This document shows positions 1-8,583 of a stretch of 64,000 nt of DNA, one piece after another. The notes beneath the pieces were generated by a model. It worked only from the letters and a program-made list of their open reading frames with translations. It was not told the origin of the DNA and did no database searches. The position numbers and the translations under genes are program-made. Every line of letters begins with the position of its first letter. Within the stretch, counting starts at the first letter, position 1. Source of the DNA: Foliimonas ilicis (GTDB taxonomy: Bacteria > Pseudomonadota > Alphaproteobacteria > Rhizobiales > Rhizobiaceae); assembly GCF_039939195.1 (NCBI RefSeq), contig NZ_JBDUUH010000014.1, forward strand, positions 62,001 through 126,000, written 5' to 3'.

Positions 1-997
1 ACACCTGAATGCAGGTCTGCCCGCCTTCCTGATGGATCGCGAAGACATCCGCCTCCTCGACCGACTGCGGGTTGATGCCCTGATGCGACTGGACGTGAGA
101 CAGGGCCGAAAGCCTGTCGCGATAGACGGCGGCGCGCTCGAAATCGAGCTCTTCGGCTGCGTCCTGCATCGCGGTTGAAATTTCCGTTTTCACCTTCTGG
201 CTTTTGCCGGACAAAAAATCCTTCGTCTCGGTGACCAACTCCTCGTAGTCAGCTTTCGAAATCTCGCCGGTGCACGGTCCCGAGCAGCGCTTGATCTGGT
301 AGAGCAGGCAGGGACGCGTGCGGGTTTCGAAGACGGAATCCGTGCAGGTTCGCAAAAGGAATGCGCGCTGCAGCGAATTGATGGTGCGGCCAACGGCACC
401 TGCGGAGGCAAACGGGCCGAAATAATCGCCCTTTCTGGAACGCGCGCCGCGATGCTTGAAAATGCCCGGCGACGGGTGATCGCCCGTCAGCAGAATATAG
501 GGAAACGACTTGTCGTCGCGCATCAGCACGTTGAATCGCGGACGCAAGCGCTTGATAAGATTGGCTTCCAGCAGAAGCGCTTCTATCTCCGTGCGGGTAA
601 CGACGAATTCCATCGTCGATGTTTCGCGCACCATGCGGCCGATGCGATGCGTGTGGAAACGGCCCTGCGCGTAATTGGTGACGCGCTTCTTGAGGCTGCG
701 CGCCTTGCCGACATAAAGCACATCGCCCGCCGCATTCATCATGCGGTAGACGCCCGGTGCGTTGGGCAGACGCTTCACAAGCGTCTGGATAACCTCGGCA
801 CCGACCATGCCATCGGAATCGCTGGCATGGCCGTTCCAGTCGATGGCCGTGAAGGCCAAGTCCGCGACAGCACTCGGCACCGCGACCTCGACGGCCTCAT
901 CGTCGTCGATCTCTATGTCATGGCCGGGCATGTAGCCCGCGACATCCCGGTCCGCCGATCTGGCACTGCCGGGTGGCCGCTTTTCATTCTCACTCAT
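1..997 (-). CDS. uvrC: UvrABC system protein C (excinuclease subunit C), 3' end outside the window
   Basis: UvrC makes both incisions around a bulky DNA lesion in nucleotide excision repair, after UvrA/UvrB loading. The visible 332 residues begin at an ATG at 997. They hold a GIY-YIG nuclease domain from about residue 80 (GVYRMM, then LYVGKARSLKKRV) and a UVR (UvrB-binding) helix pair near residues 285-310 (EELDFERAAVYRDRL). The C-terminal endonuclease V-like half lies beyond base 1. About 75 acidic, poorly conserved residues precede the nuclease domain, an extension I associate with Brucella/rhizobial UvrC. The start overlaps the stop of the upstream SDR gene by four bases (ATGA), so the two are probably translationally coupled. 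Confidence 0.95.
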   Translation of the reverse strand, partial: MSENEKRPPGSARSADRDVAGYMPGHDIEIDDDEAVEVAVPSAVADLAFTAIDWNGHASDSDGMVGAEVIQTLVKRLPNAPGVYRMMNAAGDVLYVGKARSLKKRVTNYAQGRFHTHRIGRMVRETSTMEFVVTRTEIEALLLEANLIKRLRPRFNVLMRDDKSFPYILLTGDHPSPGIFKHRGARSRKGDYFGPFASAGAVGRTINSLQRAFLLRTCTDSVFETRTRPCLLYQIKRCSGPCTGEISKADYEELVTETKDFLSGKSQKVKTEISTAMQDAAEELDFERAAVYRDRLSALSHVQSHQGINPQSVEEADVFAIHQEGGQTCIQV

Positions 998-1758
998 TCA
1001 ACCATGCCTGTCACATCCGGCGTTTCCCATGCAAGGTGCTGGCCGCCATCGAGCGCAATCATCTGCCCCGTAACCGACCTCGCATCCCAGAGGTAGCGAA
1101 TCGTAGCGCCGAATTCGGACAAATCCGGGCCGCGCTTTAAAAGAAGGGAATCGACCTGTGCGGCGAAATCATCCTCATTCTGCCGGGCATTCATTAAAGT
1201 GGGACCGGGGCCGATCGCATTGACCCTTATATTGGGGGCGAGCGACTGCGCCATTGTCTTGGTTGCGTTCCAAAGCGACGATTTCGAAAGCGCATAAGAG
1301 AAATAGCGCGGGGTCGGCTTCCAGACGCGCTGGTCGATGATGTTGACGATCAGGCCATCCTGCTTTTTCGGCAGTGCTTCGGCAAAGCGCCGTGCAAGCA
1401 GAACCGGCGCCTTGAGATGGATGTCGAAATGGCGATCCCAGCCCTCCCAATCGAAATCGGTGAGGGAATCGTCTTCGAAGACGGAGGCGTTGTTGACGAG
1501 AACGGAAACGCCGCCAAGCGCAGACGCGGCCTTGGCCATCAGCGTATCGACTTGCGCCATATCCGTTAGCTCGGCCTGAACGACGGCTGCCTTGCCGCCA
1601 GCCTGCCTGATTTCCCCGGCCAGGGCATCGGCATCGCGCGTGGATGTGTTGCAATGGATCGCGACCGAAAAGCCTGCCTGAGCCAGGTCGAGGACGATCG
1701 CCCTGCCCACTCTTTTCGCTCCGCCAGTTACCAATGCCGTCTTGCCGGCCTCTGCCAT
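994..1758 (-). CDS. SDR family oxidoreductase, pteridine reductase (FolM/PTR1)-like
   Basis: This 254-aa short-chain dehydrogenase has the N-terminal cofactor motif TGGAKRVGRA (residues 11-20), the TGxxxRxG form typical of pteridine reductases. The usual catalytic Ser is replaced by Asp in NIIDQRV, followed by YFSYALSK, which gives a D-Y-K triad as in PTR1/FolM rather than S-Y-K. NNAS and the C-terminal GPGPTLMN/GQMIALDGG segments are also present. The likely reaction is NADPH-dependent reduction of dihydropterin or dihydromonapterin; this is inference from the motif. It is the upstream partner of uvrC with an ATGA overlap. A generic SDR with another substrate remains possible. Confidence 0.85.
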   Translation of the reverse strand: MAEAGKTALVTGGAKRVGRAIVLDLAQAGFSVAIHCNTSTRDADALAGEIRQAGGKAAVVQAELTDMAQVDTLMAKAASALGGVSVLVNNASVFEDDSLTDFDWEGWDRHFDIHLKAPVLLARRFAEALPKKQDGLIVNIIDQRVWKPTPRYFSYALSKSSLWNATKTMAQSLAPNIRVNAIGPGPTLMNARQNEDDFAAQVDSLLLKRGPDLSEFGATIRYLWDARSVTGQMIALDGGQHLAWETPDVTGMVE

Positions 1759-2158
1759 GTCAAACTCTTTTATCTTCGAAAAATCGGCTGAATTGCCGAC
1801 TTATGGTTAATCGCTGTTTTCTCATTGGGCATGAATGTGGCGAAAGCAGATTTTGTGCTTCGAAACTGCCGATTCAGTCATGCCGGCGACCTTCAATATA
1901 GGCATAGGAAGCCCTTGTACCAAGCGGGTTTCGCCCCTGTGAAACCATCACTCCTGACAGAATTTGTTGCGAAAAGGCAACGTCACGGTTCAGCCTCATT
2001 CGCGCCAGCTAATGACCCGATTTCAGGTGCGCTTCGGCCTTATTTTCACACGAAATTGGGAACTGTCAGACGCGGGGCTCGTTAAAGGGTACCCACAAGA
2101 AAAAGTTCACTGTCTGAATCAAGACCACATGTGTCCTGTGGCTTAAGGAGTAAAGAAA
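1759..2158. other. Intergenic region between divergent SDR/uvrC and omp genes
   Basis: Four hundred bases without a supportable gene. It must carry promoters for both divergent units. Two short open frames inside it (about 1825-2085 and 1964-2146) have no recognisable protein features and no good ribosome binding site. The omp gene itself is preceded by the purine-rich AAGGAGTAAAGAAA just before its ATG at 2159. I could not assign -35/-10 boxes with confidence. Confidence 0.6.
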
Positions 2159-2821
2159 ATGACAGCCAATCGTAAATTTGCTTGGCCGGTGGCTGCGGCC
2201 CTCGGGTTTGCCTTCGCCGGCGTTGTTCCCGCCTATTCAGCCGACATCATCAGTGAAGAGCCACCGGCACCTGCTGCGCCGATGGAACTCGCACCGATCG
2301 CAACCTGGGGCGGCCCTTATGCCGGTATCCAGCTCGGTTACGGCTTTTCCGGCCGCGCCAATGAGCCTGGCAACCGCATCGACACCGACGGCTTCGTCGG
2401 CGGCGGCTTCCTTGGTTACAACTACGACACCGGCAACGGCATCGTAGCTGGTATCGAAGGCGACATCGGTTATTCCGGCGTCAAGGGCGACAATGCAGGC
2501 ACCGAAGTTAAGGGCGGCGTTGACGGCTCGCTTCGTGCACGTCTCGGCTATGCCGTTTCGCCTGACATCCTGCCTTACGTAACGGCTGGTGGTGCTGCGA
2601 AGCGCGTCAAGGTATCCGAAGGCGGCGTTAGCGACAAAGCAACCGCTCTCGGCTGGACCGCCGGTGTCGGCACCGACGTCAAGATCACCGATCAGGTGTT
2701 CGGCCGCGTCGAGTATCGCTACACCGACTACGGCAAGGACAGCTTCACCACTGCAGGCGGAACCCGCGATATCGACTCCCGCGATCATCGCGTTCAGTTC
2801 GGCATTGGTATGAAGTTCTGA
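2159..2821 (+). CDS. Outer membrane beta-barrel protein, Omp25/Omp31 family
   Basis: This 220-aa protein has a signal peptide ending at PAYSA/DI (about residue 29) and an eight-stranded OmpA-like porin fold. Family landmarks are WGGPYAGIQLGYGF near residue 57, GGGFLGYNYD, GIEGDIGY, SLRARLGY, LPYVTAGGAA, GWTAGVGTD and FGRVEYRYTDYG, with a terminal aromatic residue (GIGMKF) as the BAM recognition signal. In Brucella this group includes major surface proteins bound to LPS and peptidoglycan. The paralogue (Omp25, 25b-d or Omp31) cannot be fixed without alignment. It has a strong Shine-Dalgarno and is followed at once by a rho-independent terminator, so it is monocistronic. Confidence 0.92.
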   Translation: MTANRKFAWPVAAALGFAFAGVVPAYSADIISEEPPAPAAPMELAPIATWGGPYAGIQLGYGFSGRANEPGNRIDTDGFVGGGFLGYNYDTGNGIVAGIEGDIGYSGVKGDNAGTEVKGGVDGSLRARLGYAVSPDILPYVTAGGAAKRVKVSEGGVSDKATALGWTAGVGTDVKITDQVFGRVEYRYTDYGKDSFTTAGGTRDIDSRDHRVQFGIGMKF

Positions 2822-2843
2822 TCCTTAAAGGATCGGTACAAGG

Positions 2844-2873
2844 AAAAGCCGGGTGGAAACACCCGGCTTTTTT
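2844..2873 (+). terminator. Rho-independent terminator after omp gene
   Basis: A perfect 10-bp stem AAAGCCGGGT / ACCCGGCTTT closes a small GGAAAC loop and runs into a T tract about 25 bases past the omp stop codon. Confidence 0.92.
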
Positions 2874-2951
2874 GTGTCTTGAATCAAGCTGACGCTGAAA
2901 CGGTTAGTGTTTTGATGAAGTCGCGAGGCGCCTCTATCTAAATGAACGGCT

Positions 2952-3548
2952 CTACTTAGGTAGCAAGGCCGCCAGTTCCGGGAATTTCTCGTCGAAGCGG
3001 GTTGCCCAGCGCTTGAGTTTCGAGCGCCCCTTCTCCCACTGACCGGCGAAGCGCAGGTCTAGATAGCCAAGCGTCGCGCGCAATGCGATCTGGCCGCCAT
3101 TCAGCTTCTTGCCAAGCCGTGGCAGATCGGCGTTCAACAGATCGAGCGAACGCGCAACCTTCGACCATTGCCTGTCCAGCCAGGGCTGATGGATTTTTTC
3201 CTCCGGGCGCAGGCGGCGCTCATAGACATGGGCGAGAAGGCTATCGCAAATGCCGTCCGCGAGCGCTTCCAGCATTTCGGCTTCCAGACGCTTTTCCGCA
3301 TTGCGCGGAAAAAGGGCGTTGCCGGAAACGCGATTCAGGTACTGCGTGATTGCGCGGCTGTCATAGATGCCCAGCCCTTCATCCGTGATGAGAACAGGAA
3401 TTTTGCCCAGCGGGTTGGCCACCAGCAGTTCTGCAGGATCATCATTCGTGTTGACGACCACCACATCCAGTTTCTGACCGGCATAAGCGGCGGCGAGCCT
3501 GACTTTCGCGCTGTATGGCGAAGCTGGCGAATAAAAAAGCTTTGGCAT
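2952..3548 (-). CDS. Glutathione S-transferase family protein
   Basis: This 198-aa protein has an N-terminal thioredoxin-like domain (MPKLFYSPASPYSAKVRL) with the cis-proline region NPLGKIPVL and the glutathione-binding DSRAI at about residues 61-65. An all-helical C-terminal domain follows. It should conjugate or bind glutathione in the cytoplasm; the substrate is unknown. The start is the ATG at 3548, preceded by AGGAGACC. A longer open frame upstream overlaps the RNase gene and lacks GST homology, so it was not used. The adjacent RNase T2 gene lies 41 bases upstream on the same strand. Confidence 0.9.
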   Translation of the reverse strand: MPKLFYSPASPYSAKVRLAAAYAGQKLDVVVVNTNDDPAELLVANPLGKIPVLITDEGLGIYDSRAITQYLNRVSGNALFPRNAEKRLEAEMLEALADGICDSLLAHVYERRLRPEEKIHQPWLDRQWSKVARSLDLLNADLPRLGKKLNGGQIALRATLGYLDLRFAGQWEKGRSKLKRWATRFDEKFPELAALLPK

Positions 3549-3589
3549 AATCAGGTCTCCTGGCCCTTCCCTCGATTTCGGTCGCGGCG

Positions 3590-4279
3590 TTATCCGCCAC
3601 GCGCCGGTGGCATGACCACCCGGTCGCGACGGCATGCGCGACGATCGACCTCTTCGCAAGACCGAAATTGCAGATCCTTGGTCAAACAGATGCGAACTTC
3701 GCGCAAATAGCGGTTGTCGCATGACACGGCGATGCCGTTTTCCTTCAGACCGCCATTGGCTTCCAGAAACGCGCTTTCGACCTTATCGGGCGAAACCATT
3801 TCGTATTTGGTTGGATTTTGGAAAACGGAAGGTATCTCGATGCGCTCACGCGCCGCGCGCAACACGTCGAAATAGTCGCGCTGGGAAAGCCCGGCGCAGC
3901 TTCCATGCTTGCGCCATTGATGCCGGATCAGCCCGGCGGACGGCATTATGTCGTAAAGGCCGCGCAAGTTCTGATTATCGACGTCGCGCTCGCTCACATC
4001 GCAATTTTCGGGATAGCCGCGTTCGAATTGCGGCCAAAGCCCGTGCACCACGAAAGCATAAGGCCGCTTGCTGGTGCATTGCTGGCGGTTCGCGCTCTCG
4101 CCTTCCGCCTCGCAATAGCTGGGCGACCATGAAAGCGAGAGAACATAAAAGTCGAAGCCGTCACCTTGCGGCAGTGACTGGCCGGAAGTTTGGGTCTCCG
4201 GCTTCTTTTCTTCCGCAGGTTCGCAGCCAGACAACGCAAGCGCTGCGACTGCAAAGCTGACAATCACCAGATTACGCAA
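3590..4279 (-). CDS. Ribonuclease T2 family lipoprotein
   Basis: The 229-aa protein begins with a hydrophobic signal and a lipobox LSGC (Cys19), so it is probably a lipid-anchored periplasmic enzyme. Both T2 active-site segments are present: CAS-1 FVVHGLWP (residues 76-83, His79) and CAS-2 HQWRKHGSCAG (residues 120-130, with His120, Lys124 and His125). Known members cleave single-stranded RNA through 2',3'-cyclic phosphates and are usually scavenging or stress RNases. The frame opens with TTG at 4279 and only a weak ribosome site. A GTG four codons later is an alternative start. Confidence 0.88.
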   Translation of the reverse strand: MRNLVIVSFAVAALALSGCEPAEEKKPETQTSGQSLPQGDGFDFYVLSLSWSPSYCEAEGESANRQQCTSKRPYAFVVHGLWPQFERGYPENCDVSERDVDNQNLRGLYDIMPSAGLIRHQWRKHGSCAGLSQRDYFDVLRAARERIEIPSVFQNPTKYEMVSPDKVESAFLEANGGLKENGIAVSCDNRYLREVRICLTKDLQFRSCEEVDRRACRRDRVVMPPARGG

Positions 4280-4298
4280 ACCGTTTCAAGTCTGCGAT

Positions 4299-4736
4299 TT
4301 AGTGCAGAACGCGGCAGCGGCCATTGTAGACGTTCCAGCGGTCAAAACCGGCGACGCAGAATTCGACATTGTCGCCAACCCCTGCAAAGCCCTGACCTTC
4401 TTCGATCAGATACCAGATGTCGCGCGTGTAGCCGTCGGACAGCACGACCTGCCCCGCGCAATAGCGCCGGCCGATCAGATGACGGTCGTCACGCGGCAGA
4501 TAGCGCTTTTCGTAGATGTGGCGGAATTCGGTGATGCCGACCTGCGGCAGGTTCGGCACATTGCGAACCTGATGGCCGAACCGGCTGGTGATCTTGTTTA
4601 GAAAACGCTGATCCGAGCAGACGCCGGAATCATAAAGCGCATAAGAAATGGGATCGGCTGCCTGCGCGACATGCGGCATGGCCAAAGAGCCAACCGCCAT
4701 CGCCGCCGCAATTGCAAAATGAACTAGTTTCCGCAC
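4299..4736 (-). CDS. Secreted hypothetical protein with four cysteines
   Basis: The protein is about 145 aa with a clear Sec signal peptide (hydrophobic core, then PHVAQA/AD, cleavage near residue 26). Four cysteines in the mature part (about residues 40, 93, 127 and 141) would suit two disulfides in the periplasm. I do not recognise the family. I prefer the GTG at 4736 because AGAGG lies six bases upstream; a TTG two codons earlier is also open. It sits 19 bases from the RNase T2 frame on the same strand, so the two may be cotranscribed. Confidence 0.7.
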   Translation of the reverse strand: MRKLVHFAIAAAMAVGSLAMPHVAQAADPISYALYDSGVCSDQRFLNKITSRFGHQVRNVPNLPQVGITEFRHIYEKRYLPRDDRHLIGRRYCAGQVVLSDGYTRDIWYLIEEGQGFAGVGDNVEFCVAGFDRWNVYNGRCRVLH

Positions 4737-4830
4737 GGCCAACCTCTAAAGATCATTCAGGAATTAAGTGATTTGGACAGTGTGACGAATGCATCGCAAA
4801 CGTCAAGCGCCGAGCATTTGCACTTGCTAA

Positions 4831-5682
4831 TCAAACCTCGCCGGTGAGCCGATCCACGGACCATCGCCCCTGCTTCTTTTCAGCCAGCGTTTCGTGCAGA
4901 AACGGCAGCATGGTGCGCAGTTCCGCCTCCAGCGTAAATGGCGGATTGACGACGATCATGCCGCTGCCGACAAGCCGCGGCTCCGCACCGAAATCGCTTG
5001 TTTCGAGCACGATATCGATGATTTTCGGGATTTCCGACAGAGAAAGTGCTTTTCGGAAGGCGTTGACCGCGCGCAAATCCTTTATTGGATACCAGATCGC
5101 GTAAGTGCCGCCCGGCCAGCGGCGATAGGCTTTGGCAAGGCCATCAGCCAATCGTTCGAACTCGCCCTCCTCTTCAAAAGGCGGATCGATGAGCACCAGA
5201 CCGCGCTTTTCCTTCGGCGGCAGATGGCCACCAAGCGCCAGCCAGCCGTCGAGCTCCGTAACCCGGACCTGAAAATCCCCGGCGAAGCGCTTGTACAGCG
5301 CCTGAAAATCCTGCGGATGCAGTTCTATCGCCGACAGCCGATCCTGCTTGCGCATCATTTGCCGCACGATCATCGGGGAGCCGGGATAGCGGGCAAGCCC
5401 GCCGCCGGAATTCACCCCGCGCAACGCTTCGAGATAGGGTTCGAGAATCTCACCGACCTTTGGCGGTATTTTTGCATCGAGCAGCAGGCCGATGCCTTTC
5501 AGCCACTCGCCGGTTTTTTGAGCTTCTGGCGAAGAGAGATCGTAAAGACCCCTGCCCGCATGCGTATCGATGACGCGAAAGGGCTTTTCCTTGTTCTTCA
5601 GATATTCGACAAGCCGCGCGAGAACCGCATGTTTGAGAACATCGGCGAAATTACCCGCGTGGTAGGCGTGACGATAATTCAT
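4831..5682 (-). CDS. rlmJ: 23S rRNA (adenine(2030)-N6)-methyltransferase
   Basis: This 283-aa RlmJ/YhiR protein methylates A2030 of 23S rRNA using S-adenosylmethionine. It starts with the family hallmark MNYRHAYHAGNFADVLKH. It contains the SAM-site DTHAGRG (residues 39-45) and the catalytic DPPF (residues 166-169), which is the N6-adenine methyltransferase form of (D/N)PP(Y/F). The ATG overlaps the stop of the upstream membrane-protein gene by four bases (ATGA), indicating coupling. Confidence 0.95.
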   Translation of the reverse strand: MNYRHAYHAGNFADVLKHAVLARLVEYLKNKEKPFRVIDTHAGRGLYDLSSPEAQKTGEWLKGIGLLLDAKIPPKVGEILEPYLEALRGVNSGGGLARYPGSPMIVRQMMRKQDRLSAIELHPQDFQALYKRFAGDFQVRVTELDGWLALGGHLPPKEKRGLVLIDPPFEEEGEFERLADGLAKAYRRWPGGTYAIWYPIKDLRAVNAFRKALSLSEIPKIIDIVLETSDFGAEPRLVGSGMIVVNPPFTLEAELRTMLPFLHETLAEKKQGRWSVDRLTGEV

Positions 5683-6293
5683 GGTCTGTCACCCCGGCCC
5701 CAGCGCGGCGGTGGCGGCTGCGAATTGGGGTTTTCCGGTCGCGAGCGGCGGCGGCGCAGCGAAAAAATGAAGCCGACCGCACCGAGCGCCATCATGAGGA
5801 AACCGGCGGGCGGATAGCGCGTGTCGAGCACCAAGGCATTGCCGCGCAAAACGAGATCGACCGTGTCCATTACAATGCCGTCCGCGTCGCCAGGTCCAGC
5901 CGTGAAGAGATAGTCGCCATCATCGAAATCATCGATGAAGCCTGCGTCGTCGCGGAAAATCTTGCGCCCCGTCTGCGGCGCGTCATCGCGGATCATCGCG
6001 TCCGTAAAGCTCATCGCGGTGGCAAGAACGGTGCGTCCGCCACGGTCGGCAGTCAGCGTCAGGGCCGCGGTCGCCCCTTTGACGCGCGGTGCGCTCGTCG
6101 TTGCCATATCGATCAACACGCGAACGGGTGCGGCATCGCTCTGGAGCGAAACCTGAACCGGCGTGAAGCCCGATGCGCGATCATAAAGCCGCCATCTGCC
6201 CAGTTCCTCGCCGGAAAAATTCCCGACGACCCAAGGGTAGAAGATCGCCGCCGCAGCGCCGGCAAGCAGCAAAAGAATAGAAATGAAGCGCAT
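5679..6293 (-). CDS. Membrane-anchored hypothetical protein
   Basis: The 204-aa protein has one N-terminal and one C-terminal transmembrane segment (about residues 3-22 and 163-180) around a roughly 140-residue extracytoplasmic domain. It ends in an Arg/Pro-rich cytoplasmic tail. I do not recognise the domain. The long Asp-rich middle (FIDDFDDGDYLF) is its most distinctive part. It is coupled to rlmJ by an ATGA overlap, which says little about function. Confidence 0.72.
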   Translation of the reverse strand: MRFISILLLLAGAAAAIFYPWVVGNFSGEELGRWRLYDRASGFTPVQVSLQSDAAPVRVLIDMATTSAPRVKGATAALTLTADRGGRTVLATAMSFTDAMIRDDAPQTGRKIFRDDAGFIDDFDDGDYLFTAGPGDADGIVMDTVDLVLRGNALVLDTRYPPAGFLMMALGAVGFIFSLRRRRSRPENPNSQPPPPRWGRGDRP

Positions 6294-6321
6294 TATGTGT
6301 AAAGCCCGGCCAGAGTTGGCA

Positions 6322-6771
6322 TTATGCCTTGCGCTCCCAGCGGCGGTCCGATGTCTGCTGCCAGTAGGTCACGTCGTGCCCGCCGGACTTCATCGTTTTC
6401 CAATGACCCCGCGCGGCTTCGAGCTGCGTAGCGTCATGACCGTCGAAAAGGAAGACCGCCCGTTCATATTGATCGATTGCGGGCGGTTCGGCCCCATCGA
6501 CGATAAAGCGTATCTGCGAGGCGTTGCGATTTTCATCGCTTGTCGTAAGCACCACCGGAAACTCTTCGACATGCGCTTCGCGATCCGTGCCGTGTGCCAG
6601 AAACGAATCGTCGCGGAACGACCACAGATGCGTATCGAGCGCATCGCGCCGCTCTTCCGAGCCGGTCTGCACGACAGCGTTCCAGCCACGCTTGAGCGTG
6701 CGCTCGAGCAAGCCCGGAAGCGCATCCTCAAGCGTCGATTCGGTCAGGTGGTAGAACAGGACTTCAGCCAT
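6322..6771 (-). CDS. holC: DNA polymerase III subunit chi
   Basis: The 149-aa HolC-type protein (MAEVLFYHLTES..., then TLKRGWNAVVQ, DTHLWSF, FLAHGT, NRNASQIRFIVDG) fits the family in length and order. Chi links the clamp loader to single-strand binding protein at the replication fork. The ATG at 6771 is chosen because the upstream extension reads through the pepA gene. It lies 11 bases downstream of pepA in the same direction; pepA-holC is a common gene pair in Proteobacteria. Confidence 0.92.
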   Translation of the reverse strand: MAEVLFYHLTESTLEDALPGLLERTLKRGWNAVVQTGSEERRDALDTHLWSFRDDSFLAHGTDREAHVEEFPVVLTTSDENRNASQIRFIVDGAEPPAIDQYERAVFLFDGHDATQLEAARGHWKTMKSGGHDVTYWQQTSDRRWERKA

Positions 6772-6782
6772 AGACCCGTGTC

Positions 6783-8276
6783 TTACGTCTCGTAATTGTC
6801 GCGCACCAGCCGGTCGAGCAAACGAACGCCATAGCCGGACGCCCAGGACTGGTTGATCTCGTTCGACGGCGAGCCCATTGCGGTGCCGGCGATGTCCAGA
6901 TGCGCCCAAGGGGTGTCCTTGACGAAGCGCTTCAGGAACTGTGCGGCGGTGATTGCGCCGCCATAGCGTCCGCCAATGTTCTTGATGTCTGCGTTACGCG
7001 AATCGATCAGCTTGTCGTAATCGGCGCCGAGCGGCATACGCCAGAGGCGCTCCTGCGTTGCCAGACCGGCATTCGTAAGCCGTTCTGCCAGTTCGTCGTC
7101 GTTCGAGAAGAGGCCTGCGTGATGCTGGCCCAGAGCGACGATGATCGCACCGGTAAGCGTCGCCAGATTGACCATGAATTTCGGCTCGAAACGCTCATTG
7201 CAGTACCAGAGCGCGTCGGCCAGAACGAGGCGACCTTCGGCATCCGTGTTCAGGACTTCGATGGTCTGGCCCGACATGGAAGTGACGATGTCGCCGGGAC
7301 GCTGCGCATTGCCATCGACCATGTTTTCGACCAGCCCGATGATGCCGACCACATTGGCCTTGGCCTTGCGCGATGCAAGTGCATGCATGAGGCCGGTAAC
7401 GGCAGCCGCACCACCCATGTCGCCCTTCATGTCTTCCATGCTGGCGGCAGGCTTGATCGAGATACCGCCGGAATCGAAAACGACGCCCTTGCCGACGAAG
7501 GCGACCGGCTTTTCCTTCGCCTTGCCGCCGTTCCATTGCATGACAACGAGCAGCGGCGGGCGCACGGACCCTTGAGCGACACCGAGCAACGAGCCCATGC
7601 CGAGCTTTTTCATGTCCTTCTCGGCCAGGATTTCGACCTTCACGCCGAGCTTTTCCAGTTCTTTCGCGTGAGCGGCGAATTCGACCGGTCCCAGGATATT
7701 GGCAGGCTCGTTGACCAGATCGCGCGCCAGATTGACGCCCGACACCACGCCTTCCAGTTCCGCGAATGCCTTTTTCGCTGCGGCCGGATTGGCGCATTGA
7801 ATAGAAATTTTCGCAGGCTTTTCCGGCTTCTTCTCGGCGGAATCGTCCTTCTTCGTCTTGTATTTGTCGAATGTGTAGGAGCGCAGCAGAATGCCGGCGG
7901 CAATGCGCGCTGCGGCTTCGCCGTCCAGTTCCTGTTCCGGCAGATCGACCACGACGGTTACGTCGACCGCCTTGCGGAAATGGGCGGCAGCAGAGCCGCC
8001 GAGCTTGAACCAGCCATGCTCGTCAATGCTTTCGCTCTTGCCCGAACCGAGGACGACCAGACGGTCGAGTGGGGTGCCTTCGGGCGCCAGAAGTTCAACC
8101 GCACTGCCCTGCTTGCCGGCAAAATCGACGGCGGCGAAAGCGCGCTCAGTCGTATTGGAGGGATCGTAGGCGCTGGCTGCCGCTCCGAGCTTTCCACCTT
8201 CGGCTGCCAGCAGAATGACGCTGCCTTTTTTGGGAGCGGAGAATTTGGCGAAGCCTATCGTTGGAAGTGACGTCAT
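6783..8276 (-). CDS. pepA: Leucyl aminopeptidase (M17)
   Basis: A 497-aa M17 cytosolic aminopeptidase. It carries the signature NTDAEGRL (residues 343-350, with metal ligands Asp345 and Glu347 and catalytic Arg349), VGKGVVFDSGG (261-271, metal-binding Lys263 and Asp268) and GDMGGAAAV (metal-binding Asp286). The N-terminal non-catalytic domain is present, with a Lys/Asp-rich linker near 140-155. It releases N-terminal residues from peptides; homologues also bind DNA. The ATG at 8276 is used because 37 upstream residues of open frame show no conservation. First gene of a probable pepA-holC operon. Confidence 0.95.
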   Translation of the reverse strand: MTSLPTIGFAKFSAPKKGSVILLAAEGGKLGAAASAYDPSNTTERAFAAVDFAGKQGSAVELLAPEGTPLDRLVVLGSGKSESIDEHGWFKLGGSAAAHFRKAVDVTVVVDLPEQELDGEAAARIAAGILLRSYTFDKYKTKKDDSAEKKPEKPAKISIQCANPAAAKKAFAELEGVVSGVNLARDLVNEPANILGPVEFAAHAKELEKLGVKVEILAEKDMKKLGMGSLLGVAQGSVRPPLLVVMQWNGGKAKEKPVAFVGKGVVFDSGGISIKPAASMEDMKGDMGGAAAVTGLMHALASRKAKANVVGIIGLVENMVDGNAQRPGDIVTSMSGQTIEVLNTDAEGRLVLADALWYCNERFEPKFMVNLATLTGAIIVALGQHHAGLFSNDDELAERLTNAGLATQERLWRMPLGADYDKLIDSRNADIKNIGGRYGGAITAAQFLKRFVKDTPWAHLDIAGTAMGSPSNEINQSWASGYGVRLLDRLVRDNYET

Positions 8277-8583
8277 AAAATCCTGCTGTTCTGGCTGGTT
8301 GCACAATTGGCGCGACATTTGGGGGTTTTGCGCCATTTGGCAAGACAATACGGAGACTTTCGGCCAAATAGCGGACGTCTGGATCAATCGATTCGGTTAC
8401 GATAAGTTGACGTAAACTTTTGGTTAACCCTCTATCTTCGCCGTTTTTTAGCCATTACGGACGACAAGTTAAAGCGAGCGGTGGCTGAGACGAGACGGAA
8501 TCGATTTACCGGCGGCCCTGATCCTTGCGGGCGGATTCGCCAAAACTTATCTGCCGCCAAACAGGACGGAAATATCGCGCTTA
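8277..8583. other. Divergent promoter region between pepA and lptF
   Basis: About 300 bases separating divergently transcribed pepA and the lptF-lptG-lptD-surA block. It holds a candidate sigma-70-type promoter for lptF and otherwise nothing recognisable. Confidence 0.6.
8407..8436 (+). promoter_or_regulatory. Candidate promoter for the lptF operon
   Basis: TTGACG at 8407-8412 is followed after 17-18 bases by CTCTAT/TCTATC, a plausible alphaproteobacterial -35/-10 pair, about 150 bases upstream of the lptF ATG. Confidence 0.35.

Noticed and set aside
1825..2146. Short overlapping open frames upstream of the omp gene
   Set aside because: No ribosome site, no hydrophobic or domain pattern, and they lie in the expected promoter region.
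6900..8270. 456-residue open frame antisense to pepA
   Set aside because: Shadow of the M17 aminopeptidase, whose motifs are all intact.
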